Assembly: GCA_021848545.1 (NCBI GenBank)
Contig: JAJZUL010000007.1
Location: forward strand, 1-64,000
Length of the DNA stretch: 64,000 bases
Direction: 5' to 3'
Origin: Pseudomonadota bacterium
GTDB taxonomy: Bacteria > Pseudomonadota > Alphaproteobacteria > Rhodospirillales > Magnetospirillaceae
The position numbers and the translations under genes are program-made. The notes beneath the pieces are model-generated. The model was not told the origin of the DNA and ran no database searches. It was given only the letters and a program-made list of their open reading frames with translations. Positions within the stretch are counted from its first letter, which is position 1, and each line of letters opens with the position of its first letter. This document shows positions 45,404 to 55,883 of this stretch, piece by piece.

Positions 45404-46243
45404 ATGTCTCTGCCCACGTTCAGCATGCGTCAGCTCGTCGAAGCCGGCGTTCATTTCGGCCACAATACGCGCCGCTGGAATCCGCGGATGTCCCCCTACC
45501 TGTTCGGGGTCCGCAACGGTATCCACATCATCGATCTGCAGCAGTCCGTGCCGATGCTGCATAAGGCCATGCAAGCCGTGCGCGACGTCGTCGCCGGCGG
45601 CGGCCGCGTTCTGTTCGTCGGCACCAAGCGGGCGGCTTCGGATATCGTTGCCGATTCGGCCAAGCGCTGCGGCCAGTATTACGTCAACCATCGCTGGCTG
45701 GGCGGCATGCTCACCAACTGGAAGACCATTTCCCATTCCATCAAGCGCCTGCGCGACCTGGACGAGCAATTGTCGGGCGGCGCCATGGGCGGCCTGACCA
45801 AGAAGGAACAGCTCAACCTGCAGCGCGAACGCGACAAGCTGGAACGCGCGCTGGGCGGCATCAAGGAAATGGGCGGCCTTCCCGACATTCTGTTCATCAT
45901 CGACACCAACAAGGAATCGCTGGCGGTCGAGGAAGCCACCAAGCTGGGCATTCCCGTCGTCGCCGTTCTCGATTCGAACAGCGATCCGAACGGGGTGACC
46001 TATCCCATCCCCGGCAATGATGACGCCATCCGCGCCATTCAGACCTATTGCGACATGATCAGCGGCGCCGTGCTTGACGGCATCCAGGCCGAGATCACCC
46101 GCTCGGGCGGGGATATCGGCGCCGCCGCCGAAGCGCCGGTGGAGATCATCGCCGAGGACGGGGAAGCCGAAGCGCCGGCGGTGGAAGCCGCGGCCGAGAA
46201 TACCGAAGCCGGGACCGGCGAAACCGAAACCGCCGAAGCCTGA
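45404..46243 (+). CDS. rpsB: 30S ribosomal protein S2
   Basis: 279 residues. [30 protein letters not shown] and [11 protein letters not shown] begin it, with [18 protein letters not shown] in the middle. A C-terminal tail rich in Glu and Ala ([17 protein letters not shown]) extends it by about 30 residues, common in alphaproteobacteria. AAGGAAA lies before the ATG. It heads the operon with tsf. Confidence 0.97.
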   Translation: MSLPTFSMRQLVEAGVHFGHNTRRWNPRMSPYLFGVRNGIHIIDLQQSVPMLHKAMQAVRDVVAGGGRVLFVGTKRAASDIVADSAKRCGQYYVNHRWLGGMLTNWKTISHSIKRLRDLDEQLSGGAMGGLTKKEQLNLQRERDKLERALGGIKEMGGLPDILFIIDTNKESLAVEEATKLGIPVVAVLDSNSDPNGVTYPIPGNDDAIRAIQTYCDMISGAVLDGIQAEITRSGGDIGAAAEAPVEIIAEDGEAEAPAVEAAAENTEAGTGETETAEA

Positions 46244-46267
46244 TTTCATCAACAGAGCCGTTTAGAC

Positions 46268-46295
46268 ATGGCGGCGACTGGTCTGTCGCCGCCAT
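46268..46295 (+). terminator. Hairpin between rpsB and tsf
   Basis: ATGGCGGCGAC (46268-46278) and GTCGCCGCCAT (46285-46295) are exact reverse complements with a six-base loop, followed by TCGTTTAAG. It may attenuate or process the transcript between rpsB and tsf rather than end it fully. Confidence 0.7.
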
Positions 46296-46370
46296 TCGTT
46301 TAAGCTTCATTGTTCCGTCGGCCCTTGGCGCGCCACGATGGGACGCCCCCCGTTAATAAGGAAAGAACCC

Positions 46371-47291
46371 ATGGCCGAAATCACCGCTTCCCTGGTCAAG
46401 GAGCTGCGCGAAAAGACCGGCGCCGGCATGATGGATTGCAAGAAGGCGCTGGGCGAAACCGGCGGCGATATCGAAGCCGCGATCGATTGGCTGCGCACGA
46501 AAGGGTTGGCCGCCGCCGCCAAGAAGGCCGGCCGCGTCGCCGCCGAGGGGCTGGTCGGCATCGCCTCCGCCGGTACCCGCGCCGTGGTGGTGGAAGTAAA
46601 CGCGGAAACCGATTTCGTCGCCCGCAACGAGCAGTTCCAAGGCTTCGTGTCGGCGGTCGCCGAAGCAGCTCTCGGCGGGGCCACCGATGTCGAGGCTTTG
46701 AAGGGCGCGACCCTGGCCGACGGCAGGACGGTCGAGGCGGGCCTGACCGCTCTGATCGCCACCATCGGCGAAAACATGACCCTGCGCCGTTCCGCCGGCC
46801 TGTCGGTGGAAAAGGGCGTGGTCGCCACTTATATGCATTCGGCCGCCGCCCCCGGTTTGGGCAAGATCGGCGTTCTGGTGGCGCTGGAATCGGCCGGCGA
46901 TCCGGCCAAGCTCACCGAACTCGGCAAGCAGATCGCCATGCATGTGGCCGCGGCCAATCCCTTGTTCCTGGATCAGAGCTCGGTCGATAGCTCGGCTCTG
47001 GATCGCGAGCGGGCGGTGCTGACCGAACAGGCGTCGGCGTCGGGCAAGCCGGCCGCGGTCATCGAAAAGATGGTCGAGGGACGCATCCGCAAATATTACG
47101 AGGAAGTCTGTCTGCTCGATCAGGTTTTCGTCATCGATCAGGAGAACCGGATTTCCAAGGTTCTGGAGAATGCCGGCAAGGAACTGGGCGCGCCCGTTTC
47201 CCTGACTGGGTTCGTGCGGTTCGCCCTGGGAGCCGGGGTCGAAAAGGAAGAAAAGGACTTCGCCGCCGAAGTGGCGGCGCAGCTCGGTTAG
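46371..47291 (+). CDS. tsf: Elongation factor Ts
   Basis: 306 residues. [20 protein letters not shown], the TDFVARN motif and a C-terminal ARx-type [12 protein letters not shown] are typical. It exchanges GDP on EF-Tu. AAGGAAAG precedes the ATG. Full length and normal in codon use. Confidence 0.96.
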   Translation: MAEITASLVKELREKTGAGMMDCKKALGETGGDIEAAIDWLRTKGLAAAAKKAGRVAAEGLVGIASAGTRAVVVEVNAETDFVARNEQFQGFVSAVAEAALGGATDVEALKGATLADGRTVEAGLTALIATIGENMTLRRSAGLSVEKGVVATYMHSAAAPGLGKIGVLVALESAGDPAKLTELGKQIAMHVAAANPLFLDQSSVDSSALDRERAVLTEQASASGKPAAVIEKMVEGRIRKYYEEVCLLDQVFVIDQENRISKVLENAGKELGAPVSLTGFVRFALGAGVEKEEKDFAAEVAAQLG

Positions 47292-47297
47292 TGATCT

Positions 47298-47331
47298 CGC
47301 CGCTTCGCGCCGTAACGGGCGCGAAGCGGCG
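47298..47331 (+). terminator. 14-bp GC-rich hairpin after tsf
   Basis: CGCCGCTTCGCGCC (47298-47311) pairs exactly with GGCGCGAAGCGGCG (47318-47331), loop GTAACG, seven bases after the tsf stop. It is followed by AAAAAT, so on the plus strand it lacks a T-run; it may be an intrinsic terminator of weaker form or a mRNA stabiliser. pyrH has its own space of 190 bases downstream for a promoter. Confidence 0.7.
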
Positions 47332-47520
47332 AAAAATCATGTATGGTCGCTTTCCGGCGGGTGTCAGATTGGTTGGCCCCGTCCGAATCCTGGCATGCGT
47401 CGATCCCGAAGGTCACCCGTTCGGTAAATTTCGGGATAGGCGTATTTGTCCACATATGAATGGCCCGTGGTTCCAGGCGTCGTGTGGCGTCGGGGGCGGG
47501 ACATCGGGGAACGAGACGAC

Positions 47521-48246
47521 ATGGGCAGTACCGCCGGATTTCGCCGCGTTTTGCTGAAGGTTTCGGGCGAGGGCCTGATGGGACAGGGCGAGTACGGGCT
47601 CGACCCGGCCACTGTCCAACGTATCGCCGGTGAAGTGAAATCGGTTCACGATCTGGGCGTGCAGGTGTGCTGCGTGGTGGGTGGCGGCAACATCTTTCGC
47701 GGCGTGTCCGGCGCCGCCTCGGGAATGGAGCGGGCGGCCGCCGACCACATGGGCATGCTGGCCACCGTCATCAATGCCCTGGCCCTGCAAAACGCCATCG
47801 AGCAACAGGGGGTTCCCTGTCGGGTGCAGTCGGCCATCTCCATGCCCACCGTCTGCGAGACCTACATTCGCCGTCGCGCCATTCGCCATCTGGAGAAGGG
47901 CCGCGTGGTGATTTTCGCCGCCGGAACCGGCAATCCCTTTTTCACCACCGACACCGCGGCGGCCTTGCGCGCGGTCGAGATGGGGTGCGACGCGCTGCTG
48001 AAGGCGACGCAGGTGGACGGGGTCTATACCGCCGATCCCAAGACGTCGCCCGACGCCGAGCGCTATGAGCGTTTGACCTTTCATGAGGTTCTGTCCCGCG
48101 ATCTGAAGGTAATGGATGCGGCGGCCATCGCGCTGTGCCGCGAGAACCGGGTTCCGATTCTCGTCTTCGATCTTCACCAGGACCGCGCCGTTGCCGATGT
48201 CGTCTGCGGTCAGGGCCGTTTCACCATCATTGCCGAAGGGGAGTGA
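47521..48246 (+). CDS. pyrH: Uridylate kinase
   Basis: 241 residues. [43 protein letters not shown] and [10 protein letters not shown] are family motifs. It phosphorylates UMP to UDP and is allosterically regulated hexameric. GGGGAACGAG lies before the ATG. First gene after the hairpin, probably starting a new transcription unit with frr. Confidence 0.96.
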   Translation: MGSTAGFRRVLLKVSGEGLMGQGEYGLDPATVQRIAGEVKSVHDLGVQVCCVVGGGNIFRGVSGAASGMERAAADHMGMLATVINALALQNAIEQQGVPCRVQSAISMPTVCETYIRRRAIRHLEKGRVVIFAAGTGNPFFTTDTAAALRAVEMGCDALLKATQVDGVYTADPKTSPDAERYERLTFHEVLSRDLKVMDAAAIALCRENRVPILVFDLHQDRAVADVVCGQGRFTIIAEGE

Positions 48247-48251
48247 CATCC

Positions 48252-48824
48252 GTGAGTGCGCCGACCAACTGGACCGATCTCAGGGCTGATTTGCAACGGC
48301 GCATGGATTCGGCCGTGGATGTCCTGAAAAAGGAATTCGCGGGTTTGCGGACCGGCCGCGCCGCCGCCAGCCTGTTGGAGCCGGTGGTGGTGGAAGCCTA
48401 TGGCAGCGCCATGCCGCTGACCCAGTGCGGCACCATAGGCGTGCCCGAGCCTCGCATGCTGACCGTGCAGGTGTGGGACAAGGGGCTGGTCAAGGCGGTG
48501 GAAAAGGCGATCCGCGATGCCGGCCTCGGCCTCAATCCCGCCGCCGACGGCATGCTGGTGCGGGTGCCCATTCCGCCCTTGAACGAGGAACGGCGCCGCG
48601 AATTGCAGAAGGTGGCCGCAAAATATGCCGAGCAGGCGCGGGTTTCGGTCCGCAATGTGCGCCGGGACGGCATGGAAGCCCTCAAGCGGCTGGCCAAGGA
48701 CGGGGTGATTTCCGAGGACGAGACCCATAAACACGAAAAAGAGGTCCAGTCCGTTACCGACGAGGCCATCAAGAAGCTCGACGACGCCCTCGCCCATAAG
48801 GAAAAAGAGATCATGCAGGTGTGA
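48252..48824 (+). CDS. frr: Ribosome recycling factor (GTG start)
   Basis: 190 residues. [37 protein letters not shown] and [15 protein letters not shown] match RRF. It starts with GTG at 48252 (VSAPTNW), five bases after the pyrH stop. The stop overlaps the uppS start. RRF with EF-G splits post-termination ribosomes. Confidence 0.95.
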   Translation: MSAPTNWTDLRADLQRRMDSAVDVLKKEFAGLRTGRAAASLLEPVVVEAYGSAMPLTQCGTIGVPEPRMLTVQVWDKGLVKAVEKAIRDAGLGLNPAADGMLVRVPIPPLNEERRRELQKVAAKYAEQARVSVRNVRRDGMEALKRLAKDGVISEDETHKHEKEVQSVTDEAIKKLDDALAHKEKEIMQV

Positions 48825-49561
48825 TGGCGATGGAATCCGCCCCCTTTCCAATCGATCCGTCTCCGCCTGTGCATGTCGCCATCATCATGGATGGCAATGG
48901 CCGGTGGGCCCGGGCGCGCGGGCTGCCCCGCGCCCTTGGGCATAAGAGCGGGGCGGAAGCGGTGCGTCGCACGGTGGAGGCGGCGCGGGAAATGGGGGTT
49001 TCATACCTGACCCTTTACGCCTTTTCCGCCGAGAACTGGAAACGGCCACCGGCCGAGATTGCCGCCTTGATGGGATTGTTGCGCCTTTACCTGCGCAGCG
49101 AGATCGCCAATCTGAGCAAGAACGGTATCCGCCTCAGGGTGATCGGCGACCGGGGGCGTATGGGGGCGGATATCGTCGCTCTGGTCGACGAGGTCGAGGC
49201 CAAAACCCGGAACAACGGGGCGATGACCCTGACCCTGGCGCTGTCCTACGGAGGAAGGCAGGAGATCGCCGAAGCGGCGCGCGCGGCGGCGCGCGATGTC
49301 GCCGCCGGCCGTATTTCCGCCGATGAGGTCGACGAAACGACCCTGGCCCGTTATCTGGCGACGGCGGACATGCCAGATCCCGATCTGGTCATCCGCACCT
49401 CGGGCGAAAAGCGCGTCTCCAATTTCCTGTTGTGGCAATCGGCTTATGCCGAATTGCTGTTCGTCGATGTGCTGTGGCCGGATTTCGGCCGCGACGATTT
49501 CGAGGCGGCCGTGCGCGCCTATCATCACCGCGAGCGCCGTTACGGCGCCGCCATCGGCTGA
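48824..49561 (+). CDS. uppS: Undecaprenyl diphosphate synthase
   Basis: 245 residues. VAIIMDGNGRWARARGLPR is the catalytic Asp region, GHKSGAEAVRRTVE and RTSGEKRVSNFLLWQSAYAE close the fold. It makes the C55 lipid carrier for peptidoglycan and LPS. The frr stop and this ATG overlap by one base (TGATG). Confidence 0.96.
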   Translation: MAMESAPFPIDPSPPVHVAIIMDGNGRWARARGLPRALGHKSGAEAVRRTVEAAREMGVSYLTLYAFSAENWKRPPAEIAALMGLLRLYLRSEIANLSKNGIRLRVIGDRGRMGADIVALVDEVEAKTRNNGAMTLTLALSYGGRQEIAEAARAAARDVAAGRISADEVDETTLARYLATADMPDPDLVIRTSGEKRVSNFLLWQSAYAELLFVDVLWPDFGRDDFEAAVRAYHHRERRYGAAIG

Positions 49562-49569
49562 GCCCGCCG

Positions 49570-50355
49570 GTGCTGCGCGCGCGGGCCTTGTCCGCTTTGG
49601 TCCTGGGGCCGTTGGCTTTGGTCGCGGCTTGGTGGGGCGGGCTGTATTTTGCCGCGGTCGCCGCCGTGGCGACCATGGTGATGAGTTGGGAATGGTGCCG
49701 CATGGTTGCCGGCCGGTTCGGCAACGGCGGCCGGCTCGCCGCATTGGTTTGCGCCGCCGCCTGTCTGCTGTCGGTATCTTTTGCGGGGCCGGCGGTGTTG
49801 GTGGTGGTGGCCGGCGCCCTGGTCGCGGCGATCACGGCCCCGGACCGTCTGCGCGTCTGGGCCGGGACCGGCACTCTTTATGCGGGACTGCCGTCGGTGG
49901 CCTTGATTTGGCTGCGGGAGTACCAAGATCACGGTCGCGAGGTGTTGTTCTGGGTTTTGCTGGTGGTATGGGCCACCGATATCGGCGCCTATGCGTTCGG
50001 GCGGTTGATCGGCGGGCCGCTTCTGGCGCCAGCGGTGAGTCCGAAGAAGACCTGGGCGGGGCTGCTGGGCGGCATGGCCTGTTCGGCGGCTGTGGGGGCC
50101 GGCATGGCGCCGTTCATGGACGGAGGCAGCGTCGTCGGGCTGGCGGTCGGAAGCGCTTTTCTGGCGGTGGTGGCCCAGGCCGGAGATTTGTTTGAAAGCT
50201 GGGTCAAGCGGCGCTGGGGCGTAAAGGATGCCAGCCATGTCATACCTGGACATGGCGGGGTTCTCGATCGGGTTGACGGATTGTTGGCGGTCTCAAGCGC
50301 GGTCGCCTTGGCGACTTTGGCGTCCGGGACGGAGGTCATTCGGTGGCATTGGTGA
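49570..50355 (+). CDS. cdsA: Phosphatidate cytidylyltransferase (GTG start)
   Basis: 261 residues with about seven hydrophobic segments. The signature SPKKTWAGLLGG and GDLFESWVKRRWGVKDAS plus IPGHGGVLDRVD are the catalytic motifs. It makes CDP-diacylglycerol from phosphatidate and CTP in the inner membrane. GTG at 49570 is nine bases after the uppS stop. Confidence 0.95.
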   Translation: MLRARALSALVLGPLALVAAWWGGLYFAAVAAVATMVMSWEWCRMVAGRFGNGGRLAALVCAAACLLSVSFAGPAVLVVVAGALVAAITAPDRLRVWAGTGTLYAGLPSVALIWLREYQDHGREVLFWVLLVVWATDIGAYAFGRLIGGPLLAPAVSPKKTWAGLLGGMACSAAVGAGMAPFMDGGSVVGLAVGSAFLAVVAQAGDLFESWVKRRWGVKDASHVIPGHGGVLDRVDGLLAVSSAVALATLASGTEVIRWHW

Positions 50356-50371
50356 AGGAAAGGGCCGATCG

Positions 50372-51553
50372 ATGAGCGGCAACGCACGAAAAGACGGCCG
50401 TCGGGGCGTCACCATTCTGGGATCGACCGGGTCCATCGGCAAGAACACCGTGTCGCTGATCGAGGCGGAGCCGGAGCTTTATCGGGTCGAGGCGCTGGTC
50501 GCCAACACCAATGCCGATCTGCTGGCGGAGCAAGCCCGCCGGTTGACGCCGCGAATGGCGGTGGTGGCCGATACCAGGGCCTTGCCGCGCTTGCGCCAAT
50601 TGCTCGACGGGACCGGCATCGCCGTGGCCGGCGGGCCCGAGGCCGTGGTCGAAGCGGCGCAATTGCCGGCCGATTGGGTGATGGCCGCGATCGTCGGCGC
50701 CGCTGGTCTGGCCCCCACCTTGGCCGCCATCCGCCGCGGCGTGACCATCGCGCTCGCCAACAAGGAATGCCTGGTTTGCGCCGGGCAATTGATGATGGCC
50801 GAGGTGGAACGCTGTGGGGCCACCTTGTTGCCGGTGGATTCGGAGCATTCCGCCATTTTCCAGGTTTTCGACTTCGACCAGAAGGACAGGATCGACAAGA
50901 TCATCCTGACCGCTTCGGGCGGGCCGTTCCGGCGCACCGCTCTGGAGGCCATGGCCGACGTTACGCCGGCCCAGGCCGTGGCCCACCCCAACTGGTCGAT
51001 GGGCGCCAAGATTTCGGTCGATTCGGCGACCATGATGAACAAGGGGCTGGAACTGATCGAGGCCTACCATCTGTTCGGCCTGCCGGAGACGCAGATCGAC
51101 ATTCTGGTTCATCCGCAATCGGTCATCCATTCGGCCGTGGCCTATGTGGACGGGTCGGTGCTGGCGCAGTTGGGATCGCCCGATATGCGCACGCCCATCG
51201 CCTATGCCCTGGGCTGGCCCGAGCGGATCGCCGCGCCGGCTCCGAAGCTGGATTTGGCGGCGATCGCCCAGCTTACCTTTGAAGCCCCCGATCCGGTCCG
51301 TTTTCCCGCTCTGCGTCTGGCCCGTCAGGCTTTGCAGGCAGGCGGAACGGCCCCCATCGTTCTGAATGCCGCCAACGAGGTGGCGGTCGCGGCCTTCCTC
51401 GGCGAACGGGTATCTTTCCTCGATATCGCCACGATCGTCGAGGAAACTCTGGCGGCGGTTCCCGAGATCGCCTTAACTTCGATCGAGGATGTTTTCGGTC
51501 AGGATCGTCGGGCTCGGGATCGGGCCGAAACCATCGTCGGCCGGCGTCACTGA
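50372..51553 (+). CDS. dxr: 1-deoxy-D-xylulose 5-phosphate reductoisomerase
   Basis: 393 residues. GVTILGSTGSIGKNT binds NADPH, ALANKECLVCAGQLMM and DSEHSAIFQ bind substrate and metal, and PNWSMGAKISVDSATMMNKG is the conserved loop. Second step of the MEP isoprenoid pathway. GAAGGAAAGG precedes the ATG. It feeds the isoprenoid used by uppS. Confidence 0.96.
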   Translation: MSGNARKDGRRGVTILGSTGSIGKNTVSLIEAEPELYRVEALVANTNADLLAEQARRLTPRMAVVADTRALPRLRQLLDGTGIAVAGGPEAVVEAAQLPADWVMAAIVGAAGLAPTLAAIRRGVTIALANKECLVCAGQLMMAEVERCGATLLPVDSEHSAIFQVFDFDQKDRIDKIILTASGGPFRRTALEAMADVTPAQAVAHPNWSMGAKISVDSATMMNKGLELIEAYHLFGLPETQIDILVHPQSVIHSAVAYVDGSVLAQLGSPDMRTPIAYALGWPERIAAPAPKLDLAAIAQLTFEAPDPVRFPALRLARQALQAGGTAPIVLNAANEVAVAAFLGERVSFLDIATIVEETLAAVPEIALTSIEDVFGQDRRARDRAETIVGRRH

Positions 51554-51575
51554 CAGGAACGAATTGGGATTTCCG

Positions 51576-52712
51576 ATGGCCTTTCTTGCCGGAATTTGGG
51601 ATTACGTCGGCGTTTTCCTGATCATCCTGACCGTCGTGGTCTTCATCCACGAATTCGGTCACTACCTCGTGGCCCGGAGCAACGGCGTCAGGGTCACCGT
51701 CTTTTCGGTCGGTTTCGGTCCCGAATTGTTCGGTTGGACCAATCGGGCCGGCACCCGGTGGCGGATCAGCGCCGTGCCGCTAGGCGGGTATGTCCGCATG
51801 TTCGGCGATGCCGACGACACTTCTTCGACCGCGTCGGACGAGGTGGTGACCGAGGCTGACCGGGCGGTTTCATTCCATCACAAGCGGGTGGGGCAACGTG
51901 CCGCCATCGTCGTCGCCGGACCGGCCGCCAATTTCATATTCGCGATTCTGGGGCTGGCGGCGATGTTCATGATCCTGGGCCAGCCCATCGCCGCGCCGGT
52001 GGTCGGCAGCGTCGAGCCGGGCAGCGCCGCGGCCGCGGCCGGCCTGAAGGCCGGCGACCGCATCATCAGGATCGACGGCACGGCGATCCACAGCTTCACC
52101 GATATCCAGCGCATGGTCCGTCTTGATGTCGGCGGCAAGCTGGATCTGGTGGTCGAGCGCGGAAACAAACGCCTGTCCATGGTGGCCGTGCCGCATATGG
52201 TCGAACATAAGAGCTTTTTCGGCGGCAAGGAAAAAATACCGCTGCTGGGCATTGCCGCCGATCCGGCCGACATGCATGTGATTCACCACGGGCCGGTTTC
52301 GGCGCTGGTGGCATCGTTTCGCGAGACCGGAAACATGATTTCGACCACCGCGATCGGTATCGGTCAGATATTGGACGGCACGCGAGGCGCCAGTCAGTTG
52401 GGTGGACCGATACGCATCGCCCAGGGGGCAGGACAAGCGGCCAAAATGGGGCTTTCGAGTGTGATCTTTTACACGATCATACTTTCTTTGAATTTGGGCT
52501 TGATTAATCTCTTTCCCATCCCCGTACTGGATGGTGGGCGCTTGGTATTCTACGGAATAGAAGCCGTTCTTGGGCGGCCGTTGGGGGAGAGGGCGCAAGA
52601 ATATGGTTTTCGAATCGGGCTGATTCTGGTATTGGCCTTGATGGTTTTTGCCACCGGCAACGACATCGCCTCTTTGCCGGTCTGGGAGACTATCAAGCGT
52701 TTGTTTTCGTAG
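51576..52712 (+). CDS. rseP: RIP site-2 metalloprotease RseP
   Basis: 378 residues. The zinc site is VVFIHEFGHYLVAR in the first membrane helix, a PDZ domain (about 125-210, GSAAAAAGLKAGDRIIRIDG) and NLFPIPVLDGGRL in the last helices. It cleaves transmembrane anti-sigma factors and signal peptides. Its PDZ is single, as in the shorter alphaproteobacterial form; E. coli RseP has two. Confidence 0.94.
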   Translation: MAFLAGIWDYVGVFLIILTVVVFIHEFGHYLVARSNGVRVTVFSVGFGPELFGWTNRAGTRWRISAVPLGGYVRMFGDADDTSSTASDEVVTEADRAVSFHHKRVGQRAAIVVAGPAANFIFAILGLAAMFMILGQPIAAPVVGSVEPGSAAAAAGLKAGDRIIRIDGTAIHSFTDIQRMVRLDVGGKLDLVVERGNKRLSMVAVPHMVEHKSFFGGKEKIPLLGIAADPADMHVIHHGPVSALVASFRETGNMISTTAIGIGQILDGTRGASQLGGPIRIAQGAGQAAKMGLSSVIFYTIILSLNLGLINLFPIPVLDGGRLVFYGIEAVLGRPLGERAQEYGFRIGLILVLALMVFATGNDIASLPVWETIKRLFS

Positions 52713-52877
52713 ATTTTGAATTGGCAATTCATCCCTCTCGGTCCTTCGCTGGACGGGTGGGGCGAGGGCCGAGTCGCAATCGGATCATGAGAGTGGCGCA
52801 CCGTCCCGTTCCCGGGATGGCGACCCCACCGGACGGCAGCCACCGGCATGGCGGGCGCCAGGACAGAGGGAGCGTGG

Positions 52878-55157
52878 ATGATCTTCGCAGGTAGGACCGC
52901 TCTGGTGGCGGCGCTCGCCGCCGCTGCGGCGTTACCCGCAGCGGCGCAGGAAGCTCCCCGGATACGTCATATCGTCGTCGAGGGCAATCAGCGCATCGAG
53001 GCTGAAACCATCCGCTCCTATATGGCGATCGCCGTGGGCGATCCCTACAGTGCCGAGCGGGTCAATCAGTCGGTCAAGAGCCTGTTCAATACCGGGCTGT
53101 TCTCGAATGTGACGATCAGTCATCAGGGCGATACCCTGTATGTCCGCGTGGCTGAGAACCCCATCATCAACCGCCTGGTTTTCCAGGGGAATCACCACAT
53201 TTCGAATAAGCAGTTGAAGGCCGAGGTCCAGTTGCGCTCGCGAATGGTCTATACCCGGACCAAGGTGCAGAGCGATGTCCGGCGGATTTTGGACCTGTAT
53301 CGCCATGACGGCCGATTCGCCGCTACGGTCGATCCGGAAATCATCAAGCTCAGCGAAAATCGCGTCAATCTGATCTTTAATATTCATGAAGGTCCGCCGA
53401 CCTACGTCGAAAACATAAGCTTTATCGGTAACCATTTTTACGGCGCTTCAACGCTGAAAGAGGTTATTTCCACCAAAGAGGAGCGTTGGTATCGCTTCTT
53501 GACTAATGATGATACCTATGATCCCGATCGGCTGACCTATGACCGCGAGCTTCTGCGCCGCTTTTACCTGAAGCATGGATTCGCCGACTTCCACGTGACG
53601 TCGGCGGTGGCGGAGCTTACCCCCAATCGCGAAGGATTCTTCATCACCTTCACCATTGATGAGGGGCATCGCTACAAGTTCGGCAAATCGACCATCAAGG
53701 CGAGCTTGCGCCACGTCAAGGTCTCCACCCTGAAGCCGTTGATCACCACCGAGGCCGGTGATTGGTACGATGCGGACAAGGTCCAAAAGATCATCCAGCA
53801 TATGACCGACACCCTGGGCAATCAGGGCTTCGCCTTTGTCGACGTCCGGCCCGAAATCAAGGTGGACCGCAAGACCCGGACGGTCCAAATCACCTACGAT
53901 ATTCGTCAGGGCCCCAGGGTCTACGTCGATCGTATCGAGATCACCGGCAACACCCGCACCCTGGACAAGGTGATCCGGCGTCAGATCAGTCTGGTCGAGG
54001 GCGACGCCTTCAACACCGCCAAGCTGCGCCGGTCGCAACAGCGAATTCGTGATCTCAACTTTTTCTCGAAAGTGCAGGTCACCAACGTGCCGTCGGAGAC
54101 CGCGCCCGATCGCACGGTCATCAAGGTTCACGTCCAGGAGAAATCCACCGGTTCGCTCAGTTTCGGCGTCGGCTGGTCGACCATCGCCGGCCCTCTGGCC
54201 CAGGCTTCGGTCCGCGAGGCCAATTTGCTGGGAACGGGTCAGTCTTTGGGGGTGAGTGCCGGTATCGGCACCCAGCTGACCAATTACGACCTGTCCTTCA
54301 CCAACCCGTATTTCATGAACCGCAAGTTGGCGGCGGGGTTCGACATCTTCGACACCTCACGGATGCTGCAAACGGAAAGCGGCTTCGATTCCAGCACGAT
54401 CGGTTTGGATTTGCGGACCGGTTATTCCCTGTCCGAACATCTCTCCCAAAGCTTGAGATACATGATCAAGCAGGATCGGGTGACGAACGTGGCCACCACG
54501 GCGTCGCGCTATATTCAGGAACAGGCGGGAACCGCGACCCTGTCCTCGATCCAACAGACCTTGTTCTACGATCGCCGGGACAGCAAGATCGATCCGACCG
54601 AGGGCTATTATCTGCAAATGGATAATGAGCTTGCCGGTCTGGGGGGGACCGAGGATTTCGTCCGTAACAATGTCGGCGCCGCTCAATATTTCCCGATCGC
54701 CGATCAGGTGATCCTGAGCGTCAGCGCCCATGCCGGGATCATCACCCCCTTCGCCGGCAAGAGCATCCGCATCACCCAGCGCTATTTCCTGGGCGGCCAA
54801 AGCGTGCGCGGTTTCGCCAATGCCGGCATCAGCCCTCGCGATTCCGTCACCGGCGACGCCCTGGGCGGTCTGTGGGATTATTATGGGTCGGTGCAGTTGA
54901 AGTTCCCGTTGGGCCTGCCCCAGGAATACGGCATCGCCGGCGAGACCTTTACCGATTTCGGCGGGACCGGCCAGACCGATACGAGCGAAGGAACCAGCGG
55001 TATTCAGTATTCCCCGTCGCCGCGCGTGGCGGTCGGCGTCGGTTTGACATGGAAGTCGCCCATGGGACCGATCGCCGTGGATCTGGGCTTCCCGGTGGTG
55101 AAGCAATCCTTCGACAAGACCCAATTGTTCCGTTTCAACTTCGGGACGAGGTTCTAA
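52878..55157 (+). CDS. bamA: Outer membrane assembly factor BamA
   Basis: 759 residues: a signal peptide (1-24, ALPAAAQEA), five POTRA repeats (about 25-345) and a C-terminal 16-strand barrel starting about 375 that ends KTQLFRFNFGTRF with the C-terminal Phe. RYFLGGQSVRGFANAGISPR is the conserved VRGF loop that seals the barrel. It inserts outer-membrane beta-barrels. The ATG at 52878 is preferred because GGGAG is upstream; an upstream ATG at 52848 is in frame. Confidence 0.95.
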   Translation: MIFAGRTALVAALAAAAALPAAAQEAPRIRHIVVEGNQRIEAETIRSYMAIAVGDPYSAERVNQSVKSLFNTGLFSNVTISHQGDTLYVRVAENPIINRLVFQGNHHISNKQLKAEVQLRSRMVYTRTKVQSDVRRILDLYRHDGRFAATVDPEIIKLSENRVNLIFNIHEGPPTYVENISFIGNHFYGASTLKEVISTKEERWYRFLTNDDTYDPDRLTYDRELLRRFYLKHGFADFHVTSAVAELTPNREGFFITFTIDEGHRYKFGKSTIKASLRHVKVSTLKPLITTEAGDWYDADKVQKIIQHMTDTLGNQGFAFVDVRPEIKVDRKTRTVQITYDIRQGPRVYVDRIEITGNTRTLDKVIRRQISLVEGDAFNTAKLRRSQQRIRDLNFFSKVQVTNVPSETAPDRTVIKVHVQEKSTGSLSFGVGWSTIAGPLAQASVREANLLGTGQSLGVSAGIGTQLTNYDLSFTNPYFMNRKLAAGFDIFDTSRMLQTESGFDSSTIGLDLRTGYSLSEHLSQSLRYMIKQDRVTNVATTASRYIQEQAGTATLSSIQQTLFYDRRDSKIDPTEGYYLQMDNELAGLGGTEDFVRNNVGAAQYFPIADQVILSVSAHAGIITPFAGKSIRITQRYFLGGQSVRGFANAGISPRDSVTGDALGGLWDYYGSVQLKFPLGLPQEYGIAGETFTDFGGTGQTDTSEGTSGIQYSPSPRVAVGVGLTWKSPMGPIAVDLGFPVVKQSFDKTQLFRFNFGTRF

Positions 55158-55160
55158 GCC

Positions 55161-55880
55161 TTGCGCCGGTGCTTCAAATCTGTGGCGGCGCTCAGCCGGA
55201 CCGCCTGGAAACCGGGTTTCGGCCTGGCCGGCGCCGTGGTCTGGGGGCTGCTTGCGGTTTCACCGGTTTACGCCCAGACATCCGTCGGTAAAACGCTGAA
55301 CACCGCCGCAGCGGATGCCTCGGGACCGGAATCGCCGGTCGCCACGCCGAAATTGCCGGTTCCGGTCATCATGATGGTCGACCCCGAGACGGTCTTGCAG
55401 GAATCCAACGCCGGACAGGCGGTGCGGAAGGCGCACGACCATTATCTGCGTATTTTTCAGGACAAGCTGGAAGCCGGGCGCAGGGCCTTGGCGGCGCGTC
55501 AGACGCAAATCGCAGGGGAAAAATCGGCGTTGAGCGCGCAGGCCTGGCAGAAGAAGGCCAATGCCTTCGATCTTGAGATCGTCAAGTTCAACAGAAAATT
55601 TCAGAAAGCCAGCATGGCGGTGGAAAAATCCTATCGGACCGCCATGGGCGAGTTGGGGCGGGCTTTCGCCCGGGTGGCGACCGAGGTCGCCAATCGGGAA
55701 GGCGCCAATCTGGTTCTGCCAGTTCAGCAGGTCATCCTGCATGATCGTCGCATGGATATGACGGCGGAAGTCATCGCCCGCATGAACAAGGAGTTTCCGT
55801 CGGTTAAATTTCCCGCCCCGACGATAGACGGACGGCCCGCCTCCGAGTACGTTGCTATTCCCAAATTCGGCAAGAAGTGA
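55161..55880 (+). CDS. OmpH/Skp-family periplasmic chaperone (TTG start)
   Basis: 239 residues. Signal peptide with cleavage near VYAQT (residue 39), then a helical, Ala/Lys/Gln-rich body (residues 75-190) typical of OmpH/Skp. It carries unfolded outer-membrane proteins to BamA. Start TTG at 55161 is three bases after the bamA stop. It is longer than E. coli Skp because of an unconserved 45-residue region after the signal peptide. Confidence 0.88.
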   Translation: MRRCFKSVAALSRTAWKPGFGLAGAVVWGLLAVSPVYAQTSVGKTLNTAAADASGPESPVATPKLPVPVIMMVDPETVLQESNAGQAVRKAHDHYLRIFQDKLEAGRRALAARQTQIAGEKSALSAQAWQKKANAFDLEIVKFNRKFQKASMAVEKSYRTAMGELGRAFARVATEVANREGANLVLPVQQVILHDRRMDMTAEVIARMNKEFPSVKFPAPTIDGRPASEYVAIPKFGKK

Positions 55881-55883
55881 GCC